Positions 37,859 to 46,939 of a DNA stretch of 64,000 nucleotides are shown in pieces. The DNA is from Henricia sp. BOLD:AAB3569. Taxonomy: Eukaryota > Echinodermata > Asteroidea > Spinulosida > Echinasteridae. The notes beneath the pieces are model-generated. The model did not search any database and was not told where the DNA came from. It saw only the letters and a list, made by a program, of their open reading frames with translations. Position numbers and translations under genes: made by a program. The DNA is taken from the NCBI GenBank assembly GCA_037783545.1, contig JBBELK010000109.1, positions 2,480,001 through 2,544,000 of the forward strand. Reading direction: 5' to 3'. How positions within the stretch are numbered: the first letter of the stretch is position 1; every line of letters begins with the position of its first letter.

Positions 37859-38841
37859 TTAAAGGAGCATGACCAGGGTTTCTGGAAAATAGTTTTCAAT
37901 GTAACTTACCAATATTATCAAGTAACTCCCATACACACCTCCCATGTCCAAAAAACCCGAAAAAATTCGCGATTTCCAGTCAAAAATTAAACAAAACTAT
38001 CGAGACGGATTTCACCAGATAAATTTTGCATGAAGCCCGCCCTCTACAGTCTGAATACGCGCAATCACGCTGAAGTCTTGCCTCATGCATATGTATGTTC
38101 ACCTTCGTAGTACTTTTAGTCTTGATATTTAATTTGTTTACATTAAATAATTTATTTAACAAAATGTGTAACGTATAAATTGTACTTGTGCTTGAAAATA
38201 TTTTTCTTGATCAGCTAAGCAACACAAAATTAAGAAAAATCAATTATATGTACGTCTCCGGTTCCAAGTGGTTTACATGGAGCCGAAACATCGTTAGACT
38301 GGTATCCCTGTCCATGTGCGCTACGCCGCTCTCGCTCATATACGACGAAGGGGATGTAAATATGTGGACAGGGGAACCAGTCTAGGTCCACGCATGGTCT
38401 CAGGCAACGTCAATATTTATTAAACTTTTCGATGTTTTCTCACCCACAAAAAATGACACTTATAAATCTTACATTTATAAAAATGTTTATAGACAAAATA
38501 GATTATTTATTTCAATAAAAGTGATAAACTGAACTGGAAATGCTACGTTATTTATATCAATAAGATAAAGTCTTATTTAGATGTCGATTGAGGGCGCTAG
38601 TCATGTAAATCGAAATCGCATTATGGACGAAACCGGGCAGTCGGAACAAGAAAGTAAAGTTTACAATAAATCGGTGGATTTTCGACGATATCCTCGGAAA
38701 TATGCGGCCTAGAAGCGCGGGAGTTTCAGTTTCGTAATCAGAAAAATATAACGGATGTTATGATATAAAAATCTCATGACCCATAAGGTAAGTCCCGGGG
38801 AGTTATGGGTAAAAAAAAGTGATCTGGTCACACTCCTTTAA
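37859..38841. mobile_element. TTAA-flanked element, AGGAGNRTGACCAG ends
   Basis: TTAAAGGAGCATGACCAG at 37859 pairs with CTGGTCACACTCCTTTAA ending 38841. About 980 bp without a transposase. Third TTAA-bounded family in the window, suggesting an active piggyBac-type source elsewhere in the genome. Confidence 0.65.
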
Positions 38842-38980
38842 TAAATGAGTTGGATAGTATACCACACGAAAGTAGTCATTTATTTTGTGTTTGAGTCTTT
38901 GCGTGAGTTATTTTGGCGATTTTTTAGTCCATTTCTGAGCACCCCACTTTCTTCGAATAAAAACGAGAAAGAATGTTGTA

Positions 38981-39018
38981 ATGCGTCACGTGACCATGTG
39001 ACCATGGTGACGTCGGCT
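38981..39018 (+). promoter_or_regulatory. E-box/CRE-like cluster upstream of THAP gene
   Basis: GTCACGTGACC (E-box TCACGTGA, 38986-38993) and GTGACGTC (CRE-like, 39007-39014) lie 110-140 bp before the THAP ATG. ATF/USF-type sites are typical of TATA-less promoters. Function is inferred from motif and position only. Confidence 0.4.
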
Positions 39019-39125
39019 AAAGAACGCTTTGTCCCCATCGCTTATTTGTGTACACGTGTTTGCGTTGCATGAGAGGTTCAATTTCGGCGTTAATTTTGCC
39101 AAATATTGCACGATTTAAAAAAGTT

Positions 39126-39499
39126 ATGCCGACAAGATGTGTTGCAGCGGGGTGTAATAACACTCCCAAAGACAAGGTGAGCCTCCACAGGTTCCCAAAA
39201 GACGAATCTTTGCGGAAAGTTTGGGCTACGAAAGTGCAGTTGACCATGGAGGAAGAAACTTCCTCCATGAGTTGACGAGGGCTAAATGGCCTGGTCCTTC
39301 GCCGACCAGCGTAATCTGCAGCGCTCATTTCACTTCGGACGACTTTGAAGTCAATCTTTATTCCCAGTTTGGTCTGCCAAAATTGAAACGATTAAAAGAG
39401 ACGGCAATCCCGACGAAAATGAAGGAATTCCACGTTTCGTCTGAGGCTGAACCGCCGCGTCGACGAAGAGCTGGCGCTTCCAAACGAGAACGAAAGAGG
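39126..39499 (+). CDS. THAP gene exon A (THAP domain)
   Basis: Zinc ligands of the C2CH THAP signature are visible: Cys in TRCVAAGC (two), then C and H in VICSAHF. The conserved P and W (RFPKD, VWATK) are present. Donor GTAAGT at 39500. Interrupted at 39245-39276. Confidence 0.75.
39245..39276. mobile_element. 25-bp hairpin plus duplicated AGTTGAC
   Basis: CATGGAGGAAG, loop AAA, CTTCCTCCATG (39245-39269) is followed by AGTTGAC (39270-39276), which exactly repeats AGTTGAC at 39238-39244. Removing 32 bp restores the conserved THAP reading frame across the site (VQLT then RAKW). It behaves like a minute transposition with a 7-bp target duplication. Confidence 0.75.
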
Positions 39500-39658
39500 G
39501 TAAGTGGTAGAGCATGAATCGCGTGTATGATGCGACCGTGTATATGTCAGTAAGATCGGTATGGATCACGCTCGCTCGAGTAGCAAGCGGGCGGGCAGGC
39601 ATGCGTGCATAATCTAAAGATCCTATCCCCATTTTCTTTCATCACTTGTATGATTTAG

Positions 39659-39739
39659 AATAATGATGTGGATTGTGAACATCAGTGTGCTATCGGCACA
39701 GCACACAGACATATTCAAAAGAAAATAAGAAAGAAAAAC
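39659..39739 (+). CDS. THAP gene exon B (tentative)
   Basis: Phase 0 at both ends, acceptor TATGATTTAG, donor GTGAAG (weak). Encodes NNDVDCEHQCAIGTAHRH and a Lys-rich tail. It may be skipped, since exon A also joins exon C in phase. Confidence 0.4.
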
Positions 39740-40071
39740 GTGAAGAAAAAGTACAAGCTGTTTCAACGGACGAGTTGTCCCACCGGACGAGTTGTTCGGG
39801 CTCATAATTTCTTGGGTAGATTACCATGCATGGACACCCAGGATTTTCCTTGTTATGACATATAAACCATATAAAAATGTTAGTCTGATGATAAAAAAGC
39901 AAAATTAGGAAGGAAAGTGTCATTAATTTTTTAATAGCCTACTATACTAAGGACAAATTTGGAATTGTTTTTCCCATATCATGTTAGTGTATGGGGTTCC
40001 AGTCAGTGGGTGTCCATTATGTTAAATCTTTCCCATAATTACTTAGAGTATTTTTTAACATTTGTTTTTAG

Positions 40072-40260
40072 CTTGTCGAAGAACTTCTTCAAGAGTTCTC
40101 ATCTAGCCGCACTGAAACAGTGGACTCTGAAGAAGCGCAGCCTTCCACTTCAAGTCACCATGGGCATGGTCACCCTGACCAGAGACTTGACTGTGATGTT
40201 GACTCTTGGAGTGAAGAGTCTAGTCAGTCTGCTTCACTTGGATCTGAAGTCATTGAAAAA
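40072..40260 (+). CDS. THAP gene exon C
   Basis: 189 bp, acceptor TTTGTTTTTAG, donor GTAAGT. Encodes LVEELLQEFSSSRTETVDSE and a Ser/His-rich acidic linker ending GSEVIEK. Confidence 0.6.
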
Positions 40261-40636
40261 GTAAGTTTACATGCCACCTAGGCCTATTTTATTTTATTTT
40301 ATTTTTTTGTGTACATTGTGACAACTACTATTTACTAACTTTATAATTTGGTGCAATGCAACCTGAAATCTTTTTTTTTTCATTCTTACTGGAAGATTCA
40401 AGATTCTATATTTCCTACAACCATCATAAATAATACATTAAATATCTCAATTCACTTACGGATTGTATATAAGGTTTAGTGTTGCTACATACATCAACAG
40501 TAATTCAAAAATCCCAATTGCTCATATTAAACAATGGGTGTTACATGTACATGAACATGTATTATGACAAAGATAAAACATCTTTTTTGTTGGAATGAGT
40601 CGTTCATCTATCTTTTTTTATACTATTCTGTTCCAG

Positions 40637-40730
40637 GAGCCGCAGTTAAATTCTGCCCTCAAGCTCAACACCAAATGCGAGACGGTAAATGCGTCAACAC
40701 AAACCGAAAGATTGACCACCAGGATTAAAC
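40637..40730 (+). CDS. THAP gene exon D
   Basis: Acceptor TTCTGTTCCAG, donor AAAC|GTGGGT. Encodes EPQLNSALKLNTKCE and NASTQTERLTTRIK. STQTE-type motifs are common in the linker of this protein family. Confidence 0.55.
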
Positions 40731-40936
40731 GTGGGTTTTTAATTATATATAGGGCACTTGCAAAGGGGGTCAAATGGTCACGAGTCACTAAATTGCTTGT
40801 CTTCAAGAACGGGTCAGATGAATAGAGCCCTGTGCTTTTTGGCTAGCAGTTCCGCACGTGGCTTTATTGTCTGACCCGTTCTGGAAGACGAGCAATAGTG
40901 ACCCATGACCTTTTGACCCCCTGTGCAAGCACCCAA

Positions 40937-41098
40937 TAGACTGCCGAAGTGAATATGTCACCTTTTGTCTAGGCAATTGGATCTAAACTAAAAATCACTC
41001 AACCGTGTCCCCGTGTTTTTCCAATGGTACTTTTCCCGACGACCATGATAGTTTTGATCCAATTGCCATAGCAACGCATGTCACACTTTGGCTGTCTA
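40937..41098. mobile_element. Small TA-flanked MITE, copy 2
   Basis: TAGACTGCCGAAGTG and its counterpart ending GGCTGTCTA, in inverse orientation to 5204-5372, with the same AATTGGATC/GATCCAATT core. Lies in the last THAP-gene intron. Confidence 0.7.
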
Positions 41099-41263
41099 TT
41101 GTCTATTAGAGCAGACTACGTGTATATAAGTGTTTCAGCCCATGGTAAATACTGGGCCTAATGGGATAGTACAATGTACATGTACTAGGTATAATTGTGT
41201 GTAAATTGGCAGAAATCACATGCACTGTATACATTTGATAATATAAACTTTTTTCACACACAG

Positions 41264-41514
41264 GCGTTCAAGCAACTGAAACCTTCCGGACAACAGGAAC
41301 ACAGTACGATGCCATTTCTGTGACTGACACGGGCGTAATCTGCAAGATTCTTGACGACAAGCGAAATGAGAGCTCCTCTGACTCTTCCGATGAATTGCCG
41401 CTACCATCAAGACCACCATCACCATGTTATGTTCCACCTCCTGAACAATCCAGCTCATCAGAGTACCCCAGTACACCCCAGAAAAAGCCTAAACGACCAC
41501 TTAAAAGGTATTAA
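41264..41514 (+). CDS. THAP gene exon E
   Basis: Acceptor TTTTCACACACAG. Starts in phase 2, matching exon D. Encodes VQATETFRTTGTQYDAIS, CKILDDKRNES and a Pro/Ser linker. Ends at TAA, or splices at AAAAG|GTATTA to exons not found here. Confidence 0.55.
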
Positions 41515-42639
41515 AGCTGCTAAAGATGGGACATTTAGCCGCTTAATCATGTAGCCCCCGCCAAAATGGAAAAAACGATCATGCCAAAAGTTTAACGAAA
41601 CAAAATTTCAAGAATTTAAAATAGTGTTCACGTGGTTATTTTTGACTACATGAAATAAATTTTCTTTAAATAAATTTGAGGTTGTAGTAAAATTTGGAAT
41701 AGATAAAGGTTCAACGATTATTTGGTGTATGTATTGTATACATTGCATCTTTGCTTTTACTATAAACATCAGCAACACTCTTTAGTGTCAGCCGATTGGT
41801 TAATCGTTAACTGATACTTGAAGGAATTGCAAATCCATAAAAGCCGCATTATTCAGTTATGCTGGGATAATACATGGATAATCCATGTTTATTGCAGATG
41901 GATAAATCCATCCATCCAAAAACCGTCCTTTATTCTCTGTCTGGGGAAACACCCGTCTTTTTTCAGCTTGCTGCACAAAGAAAATACTGTCTGATCAATG
42001 GATTTAACCACTAAGTGATTGAAATTTGCAGAATCTTCACCGAGCCAAACAAATGTCTCAGTTGTGGGTAGAATGCCATCCTCTTGCAACAGTGCCCCTT
42101 TAACGCACTCCCCAACTCCTGCGTACAGTGGCCGGCCCCATTTCGCGGGGGAAATCTTGTCGCCTCTGCTGGACCAATCAGGACGCTTAGCAGTGCGTTG
42201 CAGGCATTCAAATGTCACGCGCGCAGATTGTAAACACCGTGCATGAATGTGATACATGTACTCGGTGAGGCTGGCCGTTGTCCGCGTCGGCAAATGGTTG
42301 CTATTTAAAGCATACTGGGGAATCCGTTACATTACATTCGTGAGCATGCATCCCTGTTATTAATTTGAAAAACTGTGGAGTAAATTAAGATCGTCGCCGG
42401 AAATTTTGGTAGGAATGGGACAGTCATAAGGAACAGAACCCAATACAATTTCTGGAAAGTATAAAATCGTTTCTTTTCGGCATAACATGACCGAATTTAT
42501 TAAATTACATCAAAATGACTCGGGCGTGTGTTGTCCGAACACAACAGCCGGCATCACTCCACAGATTTGCGTGGATTTCCTCAGGGTATTGTATCGTCGC
42601 TTAGCAGAGTGGAAATTCCCTGAGATCTCAGGATGGTAG
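41515..42639. other. No gene recognised
   Basis: Minus-strand frames at 41889-42293 have no domain. A decayed gene fragment is possible but unsupported. Confidence 0.3.
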
Positions 42640-43080
42640 AATGCAAGACCAAACACATTGATAAGTTGTGCTGAAAACTGAACCTCAATTTATTGAGAAT
42701 TACGAAAGTTTTAAAATAATCAAAATTAACACCACCCACTTCATTCAGATTGACTTAACGGATCTGTTACATTAACACGATCTGTAACAGGAGCTGTTGA
42801 ACTAACATGATATGTAACAATAACATGTCCTAAACAACATGTTAACATCAAGTTAACACCGTGTTTGTCCCGAGATCACAATTCTGATTAAGTTAACCGA
42901 TCTGTTACACTAACACGCAACACAGAATTGTGACTTCGCCCTGTGTACAGCATAGAGAATTAACATGGTGTTAACCTGGACATTCAGTTTGAGGTCATCT
43001 TAATGCCGTGTTAACAGATCTGTTAAACTAACACTAACACGTAACACACAGAATTGTGACCTCACCCAATGTAACAAGCG
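42640..43080. repeat. GTTAACAGATCTGTTAAC family, copy 1
   Basis: A unit rich in GTTAAC, AGATCTGTTA and ACACGGTGTTAA palindromes. Contains AATTAACACCACCCACTTC, which is inverted in the 59898-60365 copy. A third partial copy is at 63094-63440. Edges carry GAATTGTGACCTCAC or its inverse. Confidence 0.75.
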
Positions 43081-43484
43081 CCATGTTGCAAGAGGGAACA
43101 AAGCAACAGAGGGACTACTTCCCCTATACCTCACCGCATTCTTCCCTTTTGTTAAAGCCGATAAACGGGATTAGCAATGTCCCCAAATTGTAATGAACCA
43201 TTTGACCGAAAAAAAAAAAACCTAACTCAAATGGAAGATAGAAGTGGTTCCAACTGTCCAATGCAATGATTCTACCCGAGGTGATATCTTTTTATAAGAA
43301 AACGATAAGGACGAGTTTATATATTTGCGTGTGCACACACACACTTTTTACAAGAGCGCCCTCGTGTGAATGAAACTAGCAGATTCGGTTTTATTAATTT
43401 GGTGACTTGACTTCAACACTCGGATGACAAAAATCTGTACATTCGGTATATAAAACAAATATTGACTGGTTATTTTTGGGGTCA
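43081..43484. other. No gene recognised
   Basis: Contains a 12-base A run and a short CA repeat near 43335. Nothing else seen. Confidence 0.3.
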
Positions 43485-43590
43485 CGGTTAAGATTATAGG
43501 CTCTCGAAGCCATAACTATGCTTCTCGGCTTCCACCTCTGGGCATAGTCATGACTTTGAGATCACCTTGGGCCTATAATCTTAACCATAC
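43485..43590. repeat. Short inverted repeat, GGTTAAGATTATAGGC arms
   Basis: GGTTAAGATTATAGGC at the left pairs with GCCTATAATCTTAACC at the right; the interior is also partly self-complementary. A mini foldback of about 106 bp. Confidence 0.75.
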
Positions 43591-43596
43591 CCCTCA

Positions 43597-43763
43597 TAGA
43601 CTACTAAAGTGTGACGTCAGTTGCCATGGTAATTGGGTCTAAACATTCGCTGGTAATCTGAAACGTCCATTGGTATAGCGCAGGGAAACAGTTCGCTGGT
43701 TTTAGTGTAGACCCAAAAACCATGGCAACATACAAAGGGTGACGTTTTCACTTTAGTAGTCTA
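43597..43763. mobile_element. Small TA-flanked MITE, copy 3
   Basis: TAGACTACTAAAGTG to CACTTTAGTAGTCTA... read as ACTTTAGTAGTCTA at the right edge. Core GTTGCCATGGTAATTGGGTC matches copies 1 and 2 with changes. Confidence 0.7.
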
Positions 43764-43783
43764 TTGCAGTCAATATTTGTATA

Positions 43784-44087
43784 TGTGACGGGCTCTAGGA
43801 AAATGAGTCACAAGTCGCGCTGGCTAGTATTCTTTTTGCGACCATAAAAAGAAATCTGTGGCATTTCTACGCTCATTAAAATACCTAAACACAAAAGAAA
43901 TTCCAGGCGTAACACAGACATTCCAGGGGGAACACAGACATTCCAGGCAGTATCCGGGCACCGCCAGGAATTTCCATTGTGTTTTGGTATTTTATTGAGC
44001 GTGGATTTGCCGCGGATTTCTTTTTATGGTCGCAAAAAGAATACTAGCCAGCGTGACTTGTGACTCATTTTCCTAGAGCCCGTCACA
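43784..44087. mobile_element. TA-flanked foldback MITE, 304 bp
   Basis: TGTGACGGGCTCTAGGAAAA and its inverse ending CCCGTCACA have arms over 100 bp. ACATTCCAGG units repeat in the loop. TA lies on both outer sides. Confidence 0.85.
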
Positions 44088-45751
44088 TATTATCCACCCT
44101 CAAAACTTGCTACTTGTATACTGTGGAGAGCCTGTAACTCATGTTTCTTGGCAGCTTTTTGTGAAACCATGCTCCAAGGGCCCTTGATGCAGAAATGTTG
44201 CTGATACTTCAAAGAAAGTATTCTCTAAATAAGCACATTGACACAATGTAAAGCTAAATTGTATGCAGAAATGCCTTTCACGGACTGTGGAGAGATGCAC
44301 AGGGAAAACCTCAGGATGGTTCTTAATTCAGTGGATTTGAAGGGTGTGATGTCACTCATAACCTCTGTGATAACAAGAAAAAGAAAGGAAAAGATAAGAA
44401 AATGCACAACAAGCTGGGAAAATGGGTTTGGTAGAAATAGGCCTGGGTATTTTTAGCCTTGCCCAAGACTGTACTGACGAGAGACAGCGCGGCCGATTCC
44501 GACGGCAGTGCCTACCTCCGCTCCAAGAAGTGTCCTCGCGTGGCGAACAGTGACCAACCAAATGGATAGTCTGGTTCCCAAAATCTTTTGGTCTGGGAAC
44601 CTGAATGTCCAATGAAAGTCCGAAGTACAGCCTTGTGTCAAGCACATTGATCACCTTATGTTTTTCTTTATTTTTGCGCAAGATTTCCAGCGCAGACCTC
44701 GTATGCACGTGTTGTAACTAGTACACCCAATCCCAAACAGAAAATGTTGTTTGTGTGCGTGCAAAACAATGCACTCGCAGTGACCTGATTTTTGATAGGC
44801 TGTGCAGCGCGGCCTGTCTGTGTTGATGCCATAGTCAACCAATGAAATATGTGACTTAAAGGACGTGTGAAATAGGGTTATTATTAAATATAATAATAGT
44901 AGAAGGTGTGTTTTACACATTTCGGTCAATTTCAGAAAATTTGATTGTTCCGTTTTGGTGTAATTGCAAGTTTTTTATTTTTATGCTAATGAGAATGTTC
45001 ATATTCGCAAATCCGTGATGTCATCTCAGGACAACAGAGGAAATCTCCATTGACTTGTGTACAAAAGTTGTCATTTTCGGTGACTTCTTGGTGTTATGAT
45101 CTGTAACAGTTTACTGAGTTTGTTTAGTATGTCATTTGCAACAATCCCAACAAGTTTGTTTGGGTCAGAAGTAGATCAGTGGGCTACAGACTGCTACTGT
45201 TTGAAATGTAATGTTCTTTCTTTGTTTTTCAACTGTGGGTTCCCTCCATGACTAGCAATAAACAGCGCCCTCGTCTGTCAAGAAAATTTTGAAGTAGAGA
45301 TAAAAGGTCACTTCTTTCTGAAATGAAAACAAATTTCAGTTTGCCCCTTTGTCTGCAACACTTTGATCTTCTGATTCATGTATAAAAACAAATGGTTGAT
45401 AATTTTCACTTCACTAAACCTTTAAAAAAGTCAACTGGCCTATAAGCATCACCGCCTCCCAAAGGGAGGTCAACATGCTTGATGCAAGGCGTTCATAAAG
45501 GGAGGTCAACATGCTTGATGCAAGGCGTTCATATCGCAGGAGGTGATTAGCAAAACTTGTGGCCACGTGAGATAGTTGTTTACGCTGGAGTAGCGCCACT
45601 GACAATGGATGCGCTACCTGTAGAGCCAGTAAACAACGCCCTAGACTATCCATGAACGCCTACTAAGGCTAGGGTATTTTTAAACATTGTACTATTCTGC
45701 TATAAAAATTTATTTTTGATGCCATATTTGATCTTCGATACGTATAGTACA
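44088..45751. other. No supported gene; small repeats
   Basis: The plus frame at 44238-44456 (CKAKLYAEMPFTDCGEMHRE and a Lys-rich end) looks coding-like but has no splice or family support. A hairpin GGTTCCCAAAA/TCTGGGAACC lies at 44572-44600. A perfect 36-bp tandem duplication is at 45461-45532. Confidence 0.3.
45461..45532. repeat. 36-bp unit, two perfect copies
   Basis: AAAGGGAGGTCAACATGCTT and the next 16 bases occur twice in direct succession (45461-45496, 45497-45532). A recent slippage duplication. Confidence 0.9.
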
Positions 45752-46298
45752 GTAAAGCCTAGCGCACATTGACATTACAACTGGAAGGAACTAGTGGCAA
45801 CTGGTGTTTCCGGCAACTAGAAGCAACTCGCGGCGACTGGGAGCAACTGATCAGTTGCATAAAAAGGTAGGTGTACGCGCACTTGCAGCAACTGGAAAAA
45901 TGTTCTACTTTCTGGGAACTACTGTAGTTGTATCCGGTTGCGGTCATTTACATTGATGTACAGTTGAAGTCAGAAGTTTAAATACAACTGTATGCAACCA
46001 TGTGTTAAAACTGGTGTGCTTAAACTTGTGTTGTCACCATTTTTGTAACAGTCTTTACTTTGTGGAATTCCTCACTTAAAAACATAGCTTGCACACCTTG
46101 CAATGGTTCCGGTAGTTCCGTTTACCATTTTGGGTGATGATGGTAGTGGGGTACATGTATTTAGACTTCAACTGTACGTGTACTTGCAACTAGTTGCTTA
46201 GAGTTGCATGAGTACGTCTGATCATGTGCGCGCACATCGACAGCAACTGATTAGTTGAGTTGCTTCCAGTTGCAAGGTTGATGTACGCTAGGCTTTAC
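45752..46298. mobile_element. MITE with GTAAAGCCTAGCGYAC ends
   Basis: GTAAAGCCTAGCGCACATTG pairs with the inverse of ATGTACGCTAGGCTTTAC. The interior is full of GCAACTGG/CCAGTTGC. A second right-type end follows at 46416-46435 (TGTACGCTAGGCTCAAC), suggesting a duplicated end. Holds the Tc1-type MITE at 45961-46174. Confidence 0.7.
45961..46174. mobile_element. Tc1/mariner-type MITE with CAGTTGAAGTC ends
   Basis: CAGTTGAAGTCAGAAGTTTA at the left, AGACTTCAACTG at the right, TA on both sides (45959-45960, 46175-46176). The ends closely resemble those of the Tc1-like group that includes Sleeping Beauty. 214 bp, no transposase, nested in the preceding MITE. Confidence 0.85.
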
Positions 46299-46846
46299 CT
46301 GAGTTGCCATGTCGACGTGAGCGCTCTGGAAATGTAGACATGGCTGGATGCTCCCAGTTGCCGCTAGTTGCTCAACTGACTGCAACTGGTCATGTTGAGT
46401 TGCTAGCTGTTGCAAGGTCGATGTACGCTAGGCTCAACAACTTTTTTGAAATTATTTGAGGGGCAGACATCAATATAATGTTTGTTGCGAGATTTTAACA
46501 TTTTTTTTACATCAAAACCAATCTGGCCCAGACTGAACATTCCCTCCAGAATTTTGTTAAACAAGAGTCAAATATGGTTCTGGATGCCGAAACTAAGAAA
46601 AATGTGAGAAAAAACATGGTAATATTTGGGTTTCAATTAGAGGGTCTCGTCCTTGGGATGATCCGATCGCCTCCAGAGAATAAAGTATGCATGTAGTTTT
46701 GTTTGACCTATCCATACTAAAGGGTCCATTCATAAAGTGTACACCATGGACCAGCAATTGTCACAAAATACCTGTCCATGTTACGTATGTCACTCAATTT
46801 TGGTGTTCTTATTTCGAAAACCGAGATGAATTGTGAAGTCCAGTAC
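46299..46846. other. PSMB4 3' flank
   Basis: Region downstream of the PSMB4 stop on the minus strand, part of it 3' UTR. No canonical AATAAA stands out close to the stop. Confidence 0.35.
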
Positions 46847-46939
46847 TTACTCCACCATGTAGGCAAAATCCCAGTTTGTCTCGGCAGACACAGGGGGGTC
46901 AATCTGTACACCTTTGGAGGTAATCACTGCATATTCATA
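46847..46939 (-). CDS. PSMB4: PSMB4 exon 6
   Basis: [20 protein letters not shown] then [10 protein letters not shown] and TAA. Acceptor TCTTTGCAG. The C-terminal strand and tail; a little shorter than the vertebrate end. Confidence 0.93.
   Translation of the reverse strand, partial: YEYAVITSKGVQIDPPVSAETNWDFAYMVE

Larger units (their letters stand above)
39126..41514 (+). pseudogene. THAP-domain gene, exon 1 broken by micro-hairpin
   Basis: Exons: A 39126-39499, B 39659-39739, C 40072-40260, D 40637-40730, E 41264-41514 (TAA) or to 41507 if spliced onward. All phases agree once a 32-bp insertion in exon A is ignored. Exon A encodes a THAP zinc-binding domain (MPTRCVAAGCNN, SLHRFPKD, W, RAKWPGPSPTS, VICSAHFTSDDF) that binds DNA. 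Exon B is Lys-rich. C is acidic and Ser-rich. D has NASTQTE and E has ESSSDSSDELPLPSRPPSP. The architecture matches the N-terminal half of a THAP/transposase-like family. The insertion shifts the frame to a stop at MEEETSSMS. No transposase exons follow within the window. Confidence 0.65.

Noticed and set aside
44238-44456. Frame with CGEMHRE, coding-like
   Set aside because: No matching splice sites or related exon nearby; evidence too thin for a gene call.
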